Of a stretch of 64,000 bases of DNA, positions 1 to 11,623 are shown piece after piece (the stretch's first letter is position 1; every line of letters starts with the position of its first letter). The position numbers were made by a program, and so were the translations under genes. A model generated the notes under the pieces. That model ran no database searches. It saw nothing but the letters and a program-made list of their open reading frames with translations, and was not told the origin of the DNA. This DNA is from Ophthalmolycus amberensis. Taxonomy: Eukaryota; Chordata; Actinopteri; Perciformes; Zoarcidae. The stretch covers positions 537,223 through 601,222 of the forward strand of contig JAFEUB010000275.1 in NCBI GenBank assembly GCA_024529925.1, written 5' to 3'.

Positions 1-78
1 GCTCTGCCTGGAATGACAAGTATGCATGTTCAGGTTTGTCTCTGCTCATCTGTGGCTTGCTTTGTTTCGTTGACCTTG

Positions 79-81
<3 letters not shown>

Positions 82-144
<63 letters not shown>

Positions 145-182
145 TGTGAGAGTGAGAGTGAGAGAGAGAGAGAGAGAGAGAG
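82..182 (+). repeat. (GT)n followed by (GA)n microsatellite
   Basis: About 60 bp of uninterrupted GT passes through a short GAGTGTGAGAGTGAG transition into a GA run. It lies inside the last katnal1 intron. The opening-reading-frame translations of this tract are low-complexity and are not genes. Confidence 0.95.
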
Positions 183-302
183 GGTTTCAGCCAGCTGTTG
201 CTTAGTGATCACAGCAGAGACTCCATCCATTTTGACGAGAGTAAAACTCTTTAACTAGGAAATCACAAAGTGTGTTTTAGGGAGCGTATTTAAACAAAAC
301 AG

Positions 303-377
303 GTGTTCTGTATTTGCGTGTTCTGTATATGCGTGTTCTGTATATGCGTGTTATGTATATGCGTGTTATGTATATGC
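303..377 (+). repeat. 15-bp minisatellite, five copies, in the last katnal1 intron
   Basis: Five head-to-tail copies of a 15-bp unit of the form GTGTTCTGTATATGC. The last two copies carry A instead of C at position 6, and the first carries T for A at position 12. The array ends 46 bp before the final katnal1 splice acceptor, so it overlaps the region where branch points usually lie. Confidence 0.85.
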
Positions 378-423
378 GTGTTTGAACACCGCTAACCGTC
401 CTCTGCTCCTGTCTTTACTTCAG

Positions 424-622
424 GGACGCGTCTATGATGGCGATGCGTCGTCGAATCCAAGGCCTGAGCCCCGAGGAGATCCGAGCTCTGTCCAGAGACG
501 AGCTGCAGATGCCCGTGACCATGGAGGACTTCACCCTCACGCTCACCAAGATCTCCAAGTCCGTCTCCGCCGCCGACCTGGAAAAGTACGAATCCTGGAT
601 GGCTGAGTTTGGGTCAGTGTAG
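424..622 (+). CDS. katnal1: katnal1, last coding exon (katanin p60 A-like 1), partial gene
   Basis: This is the C-terminal end of a katanin p60-like AAA ATPase, a microtubule-severing enzyme. A polypyrimidine tract and AG at 422-423 precede the exon. Its first base completes a codon from the previous exon, then the frame reads D-A-S-M-M-A-M-R-R-R-I and runs about 65 codons to TAG at 620-622. The visible part covers the end of the AAA lid and the conserved C-terminal helix region: LSPEEIRALSRDELQMP, then SVSAADLEKYESWMAEFGSV. The wording LQMPVT and SAADLEKYE...EFGS matches KATNAL1 better than KATNA1, which from memory has SAADIERYEKWIFEFGSC. The Walker A and B regions lie upstream of the window. 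Position 1-423 is the preceding intron. The family call is secure; the paralogue call is from recalled sequence. Confidence 0.9.
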
Positions 623-2337
623 AGAGCGGTTCCGCTCAGACCCCAGAGGGACCAGAATATCAGAAGCAGGACTTCGAAAATGATGAAAGCCTCGAAGAGG
701 AGGGCTCTGGGAGTCACGGAGCGGAGTGAACTCAAGTGTGTGAACCTGGCAGCGCATCAGGGATCAAGATTATACATCAGAAGACGGGTGCCTTTGAGAG
801 AGAGAGAGAGCGTGATGAGAACTTTGAGTGGCTGCACTCCTGCCCTTTCAACCCCCCCCCCCCCCCCCCCCCCCCCTTCCATTGTTGCTTCCACACAATT
901 GTCCGTGTAGAGACTATCAATCGACCCAAGGAAGAAAAGGGCAAGTTTTAATGTAAAAAGTAGCCTAATGTTTTACTTATATGTCGGGCCTCGTGCAGGA
1001 ACATTTGCGTATTCCTATCTTCAAGCCATTCGATGAACGCCACCTGTTTACATGTAGATGAGCGTTGGTGAGATTTGATCATTTGGATAATCAACAACCC
1101 TAAACTTGTGGTTAAGAGGACCGTTCTTTCTCCATTTGTGGGCGAGTTTCATTCAAAAAATGTAAAAAGAATCATTTCACAGCAAGTCTCACACCCTGCT
1201 GTCAGCGAATCAGCAGCCAAAGTATTTGTATTAGGAGACCTGAAATAATTGGAAAATCTTACCACAACCAAAACATCAGAGGACCTTCAACAGGAAATCG
1301 TGCCGCATAAAAAACCCTGAAGCAGATGCTGACGGGAGAACATCTTCCTCACAAACACGAAATTCTAAGTTATCCAGTAAAACCTACAGAAGCTGTAGTG
1401 GAACCTCCCAGTAAAGTTGAAGCCATGGTGACGGTGATCATTGTGATGGAGGCGTCATGGTGCACTGCTGTTTCTTGCACGAGGCCCTTTGTCTTAACGA
1501 GCTGTATGTTTGAGCACTTTGCAATTCCTTCAATGTACCTACTACTGACTGAACACACTTGAAGAACCACCATGTTTTGTGTTATAGTGTCTGTTATGCG
1601 TTTGTATTTTTCTTGGTTTTAATATTTCTTTTTTTTATTTTAGTTGTGTTAAAACAAACAAATGTAGCCATTCTAAAACAACATGGCCGCTGGACCCGTG
1701 GAATGTTTATTAAAGGAGAGTGAAACCTCGCCCACTCCAAATGACATGATGAGTTACTCAGGTTCTTATTGGATCTCTGAATTACTCCAAGTCTTAAAAG
1801 CGCTACGGATGACATCATCGCCGCTACATCTCCATGACAACCGAGCAGACTCCGTGAAGCCTATGTGGCCGGGTTAACAGCTCAGGGAAAAAAAGACCCT
1901 GAGTTGGTTTTATCTGGTCAAACTATTGAAATATAATTTTTGATAAACCAGTGACGTGGGTTACGAGACATTAAAAATACTTGAAACTCGCAAAATAGTT
2001 TATTCTTATGATGTATGATCAGTTTTCTGGCTGTATAATGTAATTGAGGGACTCGGTGTGTTGATTTGTCTGTGTATCTTTGGTAAAAATAGAAACCTAC
2101 ACTGTGCACCCTTTAGGGATGTCAGACAGACTTTGTGAGATGCACTCCGTCATACTTCCTTTAGTTGTTCTGCGTTTCTTCTGTAGCACTCTTCACCCTC
2201 TTACTACTTTTCAAATGTCCGACAAATGGTCCACCGAACTCTTCCATGTGCTCAAATGATCAAATACCTCTTGACCGTTTGTCCTTTGATGAATCTCAAT
2301 GTGTTTGACCTGTAATCATGTCCGTGACTCCTGGAGT
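623..2337. other. katnal1 3' UTR and intergenic DNA
   Basis: No coding region is supported here. The first part must be katnal1 3' UTR. A C homopolymer of about 24 bp occupies 853-876 and an AGAG run lies near 798-811. I could not fix the transcript end. No recognisable mobile element was seen in 900-2300. Confidence 0.5.
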
Positions 2338-2451
2338 TCCCTAGACCTCCTTTCAGGGCTCCATGTGGTCTCACTGCAGCGTGGGCTCGGGACATGGTGA
2401 AGATGTCCTCCAGGGCCTGAAGATGCTGGAGAACCAGGACTCCAGCAGGTG
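2338..2451 (+). other. Exon-like segment of unknown origin
   Basis: A pyrimidine tract ending in AG precedes an open frame starting G-S-M-W-S-H-C and ending K-M-L-E-N-Q-D-S-S. It stops at a good donor, CAG followed by GTGAGA, near 2447-2452. A second acceptor-like site lies at about 2513-2515, with an open segment after it that contains V-L-S-T-R-E-T-R. The phases of the two segments do not join cleanly in the more protein-like frame. I do not recognise either peptide. This may be a lost exon, a pseudogene fragment or chance. Confidence 0.2.
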
Positions 2452-2654
2452 AGAGAGGTGGATGCAGAGTTTGAGTCTGTAAAGTGGTGCGTGTGTTTTT
2501 TTAACGTGCTTACAGGGGACGGAGACTTAGTCCTCAGCACCAGAGAGACCCGGATGGCACCGGTCAGTAAGGACTCATAAGAATTAGGTCTTTCTTTTGG
2601 GGGTTAGAATTCAAACTTTGTGTTACACTGTGGGTGGACTACTTTAAATGTATA

Positions 2655-3097
2655 CAGTGGTGGAAGTGAAGTTATACTCTGTTATTGTACTTAAGTACAA
2701 TTTTAGGTTCTTTGAGTGTTTTCATGTGAGAAGATCTAGTAATACTGCATACTAAGTACTTGGTGATAAAAGGGTTTTGCTTATAAAACATGCAATCCTA
2801 TGTATGTATGTATATATACATATATATCTGACTATGTATGTATTTGATGTATGTATCTGTATTTATGTATGTAATGTACGACTGTGCTGCATAAAATGGG
2901 ATGTAAATACTTTAAATGTACCTATAAGTACTTCGTTACATTCCATCATGTAATAACATACATTACGTCAAAATAATCAGTCAGATAATAATAATAATAT
3001 AGTGTTTTCCTAAGAAGCATTACGTCGCATTAAATCACGTTCAGTACCTTACATTGTAGGTACTTGAGTAAATGTACTTAGTTACTTTCTACCGATG
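2655..3097 (+). mobile_element. Short non-autonomous element of the CAGTGGTGGAAG / ACTTAAGTA family
   Basis: The left end reads CAGTGGTGGAAG and the right end reads as a decayed complement (TACTTTCTACCGATG, where related copies have CCACCACTG). Multiple ACTTAAGTAC-type motifs lie inside. The same family appears at 3971-4653 with clear target duplications. No duplication is visible at this copy. A TATG/TATA-rich stretch lies at 2800-2880. Confidence 0.55.
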
Positions 3098-3103
3098 CTT
3101 TTC

Positions 3104-3343
3104 TCACACAGAACCTTGCCGACCCTTCATCGTGCTTTTGTTAAATCGCATTATTGCTTCTTCTCCGCAATAGCCGCTGCTGTCGCTCCGCACTAAATAA
3201 CCGGATGATAATGTAACGTGCTGCGCGTCTCCGGTGACGCTGTGTGGCTGCACCAGCTCACGGTTGCACCGCGATACTTCGCAGAGACGTGTTTTTCCTC
3301 CCACTCCCTCAGAAGCACAGTGGGGTCTAGCGCACGCTCCACA
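3104..3343 (+). promoter_or_regulatory. tspan7: tspan7 5' region and leader
   Basis: The DNA directly upstream of the tspan7 start is GC-rich with several CpGs and contrasts with the AT-rich flank. The frame of METKP stays open back to an ATG at 3218, giving a possible 42-residue N-terminal extension. That extension does not look like any tetraspanin N-terminus, so 3344 is preferred as the start. No TATA box is convincing. Confidence 0.4.
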
Positions 3344-3409
3344 ATGGAGACTAAACCGGTCATCACCTGCCTTAAAACGCTGCTCATCGTTTACTCCTTC
3401 GTCTTTTGG
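3344..3409 (+). CDS. tspan7: tspan7 exon 1 (coding part)
   Basis: Encodes residues 1-22, the short cytoplasmic N-terminus and first half of TM1 (METKPVITCLK...YSFVFW). The start has a good context (ACA before ATG, then G). The donor follows the TGG codon as GTACGT at 3410. Confidence 0.93.
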
Positions 3410-6400
3410 GTACGTAGCCTCTCTCTGTCCTCTCACTGTTTCTGATAACTAATCCACCATGATGTGTTTGGGGTGTGCTCGGTGAAGGGGTGGGCAGCGG
3501 CAGCATTGTCGACGGCATCGGTGCTGTTGTGCGGATATATCGCTAAATGAAAAGTCGCTGTCTTCACTCTGCGTTTGAAATGTGGATTTTAATCGCTTTG
3601 CGTTATGTAACTTGTGCTCAGGTTGCACATATTTGGGCTGCGGAGCGGAGCGCACACCGAGCGCACGTAGCGCCATGGTTGTTGTCAGTTAGCGCGGAGG
3701 TGGACGGTAACGTCACGATTTAACGGTGTCTGATGAGAGACCCGACGTTAGGGGCCTCGTCTGTGATGAGGCCCCGGTTGAAGCACCGTTTTCTTAACGC
3801 GTAATGTACATTTTTGGGTCGCTGCTATACATTTCTTAAAGGGACCTTGCACCCTCAGTGTATATTCCCACGCAGACAAACAAGAAAACACATTGATTCC
3901 TATGGGAACACGGTAGAAAATGCTCTTAATTGCCTTCAACTGAGTGTCCAGAAAAACAAAAACACTTGACCAGTATTGGAAGAAGTGCTCAGATCTTTTA
4001 TTTAATAAATAACGCATAAATACCACGGAGAAAGATACTTCATTATTAATGAAAGTCCTGCATTCTAATAGGCTGCAGAAGTAGCTACTATCACCAAATG
4101 TGTCTAAAGTAAAGTTACTCATTTTCCAGCATAATTGAGGTGATGATTATCACCGGTGCATTAAGATGGAAGTCATATTTAATGTATTTGCTGGTCCAGA
4201 GTAGCAATAACACAGTGTAAACGTGTAAAAATACACTATTATAAGTAAAAGTCCTGCATTCCAAATCTCACTTCAGCAAAAGTAAGTATTAGCATCAAAA
4301 TGTACTTAAAGTACCTGAAGTAAAAGTAGGCTACTCATTATGCAGACTGCCTCATTTCATATTACTGGATTATAATTATCGATGCATTAGTGTCAGAATC
4401 ACCTTTGATGTTGCAGTTGGTTGAATTGGGGCATATTTTTTATATTTCTTTTACACTTGCTGATTCTGAAATAATATTATTTCAGGATAATATCTGCAAT
4501 GTAACTAGAAGCTAATGTTGTCAGATAAATGTAGTGGAGTAAAAAAATCCAATATTGGCAGAGTAGCAGTATAAAGTAAAGAATGGGAATACTCAAGTAC
4601 CTCAAAATGATACTTTGTATACAGTACTTGAGTTATTGTACTTTTAACCACTGCACTTGAACCATGTTATGTAGATACCTGGTATAAATACTTTACTTTG
4701 AATGTCCAGTTAATGTGTAGACTACACACAAAATGTTTACTTTACTTTACAAAACGTTACTTTGTGGTTGTGTTTAATGCAGCATTGTATTAAAGGTAGA
4801 GCTGCTAATGACAGTTAATGTCAAGATTATTTTTGTTTTAGATTCGAAAATTGTGACAAAAATGTTGATCTCAATCTTCTAAAGCCGATAAAGAAGTCTA
4901 CAAATGTGTGTTTTTTAATTGACCAACAGTCTAAAACCCAAAGATATTCAGTGCACTATGATGTAAGACGAGACAAAGAAGCAAGGCCTCACATTTCAGA
5001 AGCTGGATCCATGAAACTTGATAAATGACGAAAATGATTATCAAAATAGTTGCGAGTGTTTCCAATATTTTGTCCTCAAAGAAAAGAGGAGAGGTAGGCC
5101 CAAGCTTGTTTGACGTACAAACATCCATGTGAACTAAGAACACGTAACATTTCGTGAGGATCTTGCAAACATCAGTGTGGACTACCTCTCTTCTTCCTTC
5201 GTATGCTGCTTTTGTCCTGCAGCCGTGCCCTGCTGCATGCGGTGGACGTGTCCTCCTCTGCGTGGTCCACCTTTACATACTGAGCAGAACCACTAGCTAT
5301 GCCCTGCAGTACCACGCAGAACACAGCAGCACAAAAGCCTCATGTTATACCAACGAGTTCAATCAATACCTCTGGAGGATTGTTTCGCCAAGGTCTTAAG
5401 CTGATTTGAAATTCATAAAAACGCTGTAATACTGAGCAAGCAAACAGTATCATAAAACAACACTCATATGAAGAATAGATACATATGTTCACTGTAATTA
5501 AAACTCATTGTAGTAAGTGAGCCAGCAGATCACTTCAGAAAGCATCTCTCAACCCAAATACATTTGCTCCCATTTGTGGGATAAATGCCTTTTTAGATTT
5601 AGAAGTGAAATAATATTCGATTATTCCCCGTTTGGCTTCGAGGGGTTTGGATTGTTTACCTTTTGATGGCCAGCTGATCACACGTAATCTAGCATTCTTG
5701 CAGACAACAATATGAACATTATAACCACAATACTGTGGGACTAACTGACGAGCAGTTCAGTATGACTGTAATTACGGGTTATAGGATGATTTCTGAACAC
5801 ATCAAGGCCACACTCCATATAGGGTTCTTCGACTTGTCCCCATAAGATACCCCATTTTTGGTTCCAGGTAGAACCTTCTTAAAAAAGTTCCACCTGGAAC
5901 CCTCTCAGACGGTTCTACCTAGAATTCAACATAAAGGGTTAACCATCTGTGAAAGGTTCCACCCAGCACCCCCTATGAGAAGTTCTACAGAGAACCCTTC
6001 TGAATGGTTCCACCCGGAACCTTCTCTGGGTTTTTAGCCATTTCCACCTTCTAACAGTGCCAACAACAACCCACCCATGGGGTTCTACCGAGATCCCTTT
6101 TATATCCCAAGGTTTTCATCTAGAACCCCAATAGGGGGTTCTACCAAGAACCTCTTTATACTCCCTTTTACATCCAATAGATATTTCTTCATCCTAACCA
6201 TGGTTTTAGTTTAACAGGTTACCCTGGGGCCATGTGAACCACGTCCAGCAGCCTTGGGCCACATGAGGCCCCTAAAGGGTCAGGGTACATGTTGTGCAGT
6301 GTTGTGTGCCAGCATGGACCCATCCAGGGGGTTCTACCGAGAACCCTTTTTTATTCCAATGCTTTCATCTAGAACCCACCCAGGGTTCATGAGGCTCCTA

Positions 6401-9400
6401 AATAGGGTTGGGTACCGAAACTCGGTGCCAATATGGCACCGGTTCCTATACGTCCGGTATCTACCGGACCGAAACGTAACGCAGATTTCGGTGCCTCCTT
6501 TCGGTGCTTGAGCCGATTGAAATACTTTTTTTACACTACTCTGATGACTCCGTCCTGGCAGCAGGACTCGGTCCTCCGCTCCTCACTCATAGTATTATTA
6601 CAACGGGGTACGTAGCGCTGCCGCTCATAAGCACAACACAGGCACGCGAAAGCTTCTTCTTCTCCTCCTTTGAGGTGTACTGGCGGTTGGCAAACGACGA
6701 ATTGGCGCATTACCGCCACCAACTGGTAAAATAAAATAAGTCATGAAACGTGTCGTATTTTGCCAGAGAAGGAAAATATGCTCATATTTCTGCAAAATAA
6801 TTGCTGAAGTTTGAAGCTGTAGTGTGTGTACAGAGTGTGTGTGTGTTTTGTATTTATTTATATTTATTTAAGTATACTGTAAACTGTTCCCCAAGGTTCA
6901 ATACTGGGGCCTCCTCTGTTCAACATCTACATGCTTCCACTAGCTCAGATTATGGAAAACAACAAAGTGTGTTATCATAATTATGCAGACGACACACAAA
7001 TCTACATAACTATGTCACCAGGGGACTATAATCCCATACAAGGGCTGGGTAACTGCATTGAACAAATCAACAACTGGATGTGCCAGAATTTTCTTCAATT
7101 AAACAAAGATAAAACAGAAGTAATTGTTTTTGGTACCAAGGACGAACAATTGAAAATCACCGCTCAGCTTCAGTCACTGATGTTAAAACCCACAAACCAA
7201 GCCAGAAATCTAGGTGTAGTTATGGATTCAGACCTCAACCTGAACAGCCATATCAAGACAATTACAAAATCAGCCTACTATCACCTGAAGAATATATCAA
7301 GGATTAGAGGACTTATGTCTCAACAGGATTTGGAAAAACTTGTCCATGCATTTATCTTCAGCAGACTGGACTACTGTAACGGTGTGTTTACAGGTCTCTG
7401 TAAAAAATCCGTCAGAAAGCTGCAGCTGATTCAGAACGATGCAGCTCGAGTCCTCACTAAGACCAGGAGGGTGGACCACATCACTCCAGTTCTGAGGTCT
7501 TTGCACTGGCTTCCTGTCCAACAAAGAATTGACTTTAAAATCCTGCTGTTGGTTTACAAAGCACTGAATGGTTTGGGACCAAAATACATCTCTGATCTGC
7601 TGCTACCTTATGAACCATCCCGACAACTGAGGTCGTCTGGGACCGGTCTACTTTCTGTTCCCAGAGTCAGAACTAAACATGGAGAAGCAGCGTTCAGTTT
7701 TCTGCTCCACATATCTGGAACAAAGTCCCAGAAAGCTGCAGGTCTGCTGAGACCCTCAGCTCATTTAAATCAAGATTGAAGACCTTTCTGTTTGCTGCTG
7801 CCTTTAATTGAACCACGTTCAATTAATATATTAATCAATTTCCTGCATTTCTGCATTTTATTTCTTACACTGTTTTTTAATTGTTTTTGAAATCTCCTTT
7901 TCTTTTGCCTTGTTTTGATGCTTTTAATGGTTTTATGTGAAGCACTTTGAATTACCTTGTTGTTGAAATGTGCTATACAAATAAACGTGCCTTGCCTTGC
8001 CTTAACAGTTAACATATTGTTCATAGTTAAAAAGCTTGAAGCTGTAGTTTGAAGCCAAGTGTTTTGTATTTATTTATATTTATAGTATACTTTAAACAGT
8101 TAATATATTGTTCAATTTGAAGAAAAAAGTATCGGTTCAGGCACCGTTTAGGCACCGGTATCGTTTTAAAAGTATCGTTTTAGCACCGGTATCGGAAAAA
8201 ACCCAAACGATACCCAACCCTACTCCTAAAGGGAGGGGGCTGATGTGGTGGACTACAGCAGAACCCACAACTATCATGGTCCACAAGCACTGCTTTTTGG
8301 AGCTGTGCAGCTTGGAGGATCCTTTAACGTCCATGCTTTCATCAGTCCTTGAAGAGCTCTTTCTTCCAAAAAGGGTTCTTTGGATGAAACGGGTTCTTAA
8401 TGGAAAGGACCATTGGAAAACCATGGTTGTATCCTAAATCATTCACTCATTCACTGCTCCCTACTCACTATCCAGGAAGTTCTATTTAGAGCACTAATTA
8501 GTGCGCTCATCAGCAAAATCACATTCTCTTTCCCGTTAATTACATCACTGCTGTCGCATGATTACAATGTGCCAGATCAACAGCGGCTAATACATATGTA
8601 TATGTGGGTAGTTATTAGGTTGTCCATAATAAATACTCTCATGCATTTTTGTGATCAATAGATATTGTCAGCAATGTTGTTGAGTTGCTTCATAATGTAT
8701 TTAGGACCTGCAGAGTACTTTCCCTTTTTCCCTAAACTAACCCCGGACATTGGCAGAAGAGAGTGCCGGTGGACACACAGTTCTGTGTTCTCCGAGGCTT
8801 AGAAAGCAGAACTGTGCCGCGCGTGTCTGCCTGCATTGCAGACATGTGCCGCCGTCACTGATACCAACTTTTATATTTAGTCCGGATTGGAGCGCCTTCC
8901 ATCGACAGCATCGGGTTTCAGAGTGCAGAAAGTGTCTCACAGCTTCGCGGCTGTCTTTGCCAGAGAGGTTCGCCAGCGGTGGCCTCCATGTCGGGGGCCC
9001 CGGCCCTCACTGCCATCGGCTTGTCGTGGCGAATGACATCTCAAGAGCGAATAGCAACGTCTTCTCCACGCGGGACGGTTAAATGCAGAGCAGGTGGTGG
9101 AGTGTGTCGTGTCCTCGCCAGCATATTTTGTCATCGCGCCTTCTGTTGCTTTATTGGGCCTGTGGAGGAGGAGGAGGAGGAGGAGGAGGAGGAGGGAAGA
9201 GGGGTGACCTGTTTTAAACTCTGTGCTGTAACCAGGGTGGCCGGCCTGGCGTTGAATTTCAAACACAACATGAAGGGAGGAGGAGGAGGAGGAGGAGGAG
9301 GATGGGGCCTGTTTGGGATTCAGCAGCACACATGAAGGCTCGATGACTTGCCCCTCCTCATTGGACTTAATTTCCCGCGTTGGCTTCGAAATGAAGACTT

Positions 9401-11584
9401 TAGCAATGACAAAACGATCTGTTATTTGTATGCAGCGGCGGCGGCGGCGGCTCTCAGGGGGGGCGAGACATTTTGTTACTGATGATGTCGGCCATAAACA
9501 GTCAGTACATGGTCACCTGGAGGACTGCTCTCTGAAATGACAGCCCGCTCCGGCTGCTAGAATCGCTGTTAATAGAAACAGGAGGTGTCATTACCGACCA
9601 ATCAAGTCATCGGCCACCAGTCGAATGTATGAATATTTTGATAATCATATAATCGTTATTTTGTGAGCAAAAAAGCCAAACATTTCCTGGTTCCAGCTTC
9701 ACAAATGTGAGGATGTGGTGCTTTTTGTTGTCGTACGTGAGAGTAAACTGAATATAGTCGAAGACATTTACAGATGTCACCTTTCTACACAATTCTACAT
9801 TAGACAAAACAATTGATCAATTAATTGAGTAAATATGGCCGAGAGATGTGAACTAACCCAGTGATCCACAAGCGAAAAGCAACAATTGGAAAAAAATGAG
9901 TTGTTCTGCTTTATAACATATAGTCAATAACATATTGTCGGAATATACATAAATATTTTGATCTAAAGTGACATTGTCCTGTGATAGGTGCTTTCATTCA
10001 TAGCTCTCATGCCTAGTCTAAAGCCACTTACAATAAGAGCTGAAGGTCCATCCCTTCCAAACAGACTTGTTCACTTTCACGATTAAAGCCATTCATTCGT
10101 GAGAGAAATATCTTTGAATTAATATTCTGTATATAATAATATATAGTATGTAATATTTGCTACGGATAACTAGGTCTGTATTTAATATTGAATAAAGGTC
10201 GAGAACAACCTGAGACGGCTCGCTCTTCTGATTAAGTAAAGCCCCACGAATCAATGTCCTCACATTAACAATAGCTCAGATAACTGTATAACATGAATGA
10301 AGATCCCACAGAGAATTATCAAACACCTCTGCAGTTTCAACTCTAAAGTTTCATTGCTTTGGTTTTAAAGCCACAACTTCAGCATTGTTTTCAGCCAAAG
10401 CAACTGTACATGAGCCGCTCAGCACCAAAGTGGGGACGGACTAAGTTAGCGACTCGCTGGTGAACGTAGTGAAGCATTTAGCCCCTAAAGAGACAGATAC
10501 TCTTTTAGGAGTTGGTGGAGACTTTGGCCAAGTATCGATCAGGTGGACAGATACACGACTCAAAGTCAATGCTCATGTTGATCCGTGTCTGCTGGATGTG
10601 AAAATAGTGAATTTGCTATATCAACTTTGAAATATGCGATATTACAAATATTACCATCTTATTATTCGGTGATAATACGTCAGCTTAGGTTTTACAGCTA
10701 CCCACAGATGATTTTGGGGTGTACTGTCCCTTTAAGTTGTGCAATCCAATCAACAGACAATGACATAGGTAGAACACTCACACAGCACCAGTACTTCGTT
10801 TTTACTCTCCGGAACAAGCAAAAGGCATTTAATACATTGATTCAAGCTCCTATTGCTCTTGTTGCATCAAATGACGATTGCGCACCAGTTTTCTCTCTAA
10901 ATAGGTGAAAAGCAGCTCAGTACCTGAATATTAATGCATACTTACAATATGTGATGATTCACATGATACATGTTCATATAACATGTAACTCAACACCTTG
11001 AGAAATTGCATCCCATAGGAAAGCAGACGACTGGCAGGCCTGTGGCTGGTGCACACAGCAGCTCCAGCAGCAGAGGGAACCACAGCAGGAGGATTCAGAT
11101 GAAGAGGTCACAGAAACGCTGAACAGACAACTCTTTAAAGAGACAATCGACTGTCTCTCAGTCCTCACCATGTGGTTCAGCTCCATCAAACGTCGTGCCA
11201 CTGAGGATTTATCTAGCTCGCATCCGACTGCCCACAACTTGTCAATAACGGCCATTTTTACAGGTTTGGCTTACGTAATAGAAACCGCAGCTACATCTTT
11301 GAGTTACAAACACAAAGAGATAAATACTCTGGCAATATTGTGGAATACTTACAAAGGTTCTGATGATCACTTAACCACAAGTCATTTTGTAAATATTTAG
11401 TGTGGTTTCTTTTAATCTTCTATGATAGTTAACTAAATATATTTGGGTTTTGGACCGTTGGTGGAAACAATTTGATGGTCATTTTTGACTATTTGACACT
11501 ATTCTGACCATTTAGAGACCAAACGATTGAACAATAATTAAAATATTTGTTAGTTGCTTCGCTCATGCTTCCTTCAGGAGCTGC

Positions 11585-11623
<39 letters not shown>

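Larger units (their letters stand above)
6403..8222. mobile_element. hAT transposon (non-autonomous or decayed) with exact 8-bp target duplication
   Basis: The element begins TAGGGTTGGGTACCGA and ends CGATACCCAACCCTA, an inverted repeat of about 12 bp. It is flanked by identical CTCCTAAA at 6395-6402 and 8223-8230, the 8-bp signature of hAT transposition. Both subterminal regions are rich in ACCGGTA and CGGTACC motifs. Without the nested LINE it is about 700 bp. It has no transposase frame, so it needed a source enzyme elsewhere. It sits inside the GGTTCTACC tandem repeat. Confidence 0.9.

Noticed and set aside
82..258. Small frame at the GT/GA tract near the window start
   Set aside because: Low-complexity translation inside the katnal1 intron.
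3748..4122. 124-codon minus-strand frame in tspan7 intron 1
   Set aside because: It runs into the 3971-4653 mobile element and shows no protein family features.
8937..9335. Frames on both strands with E-E-E or S-S-S runs
   Set aside because: Created by GGA/GAG microsatellites in tspan7 intron 1.
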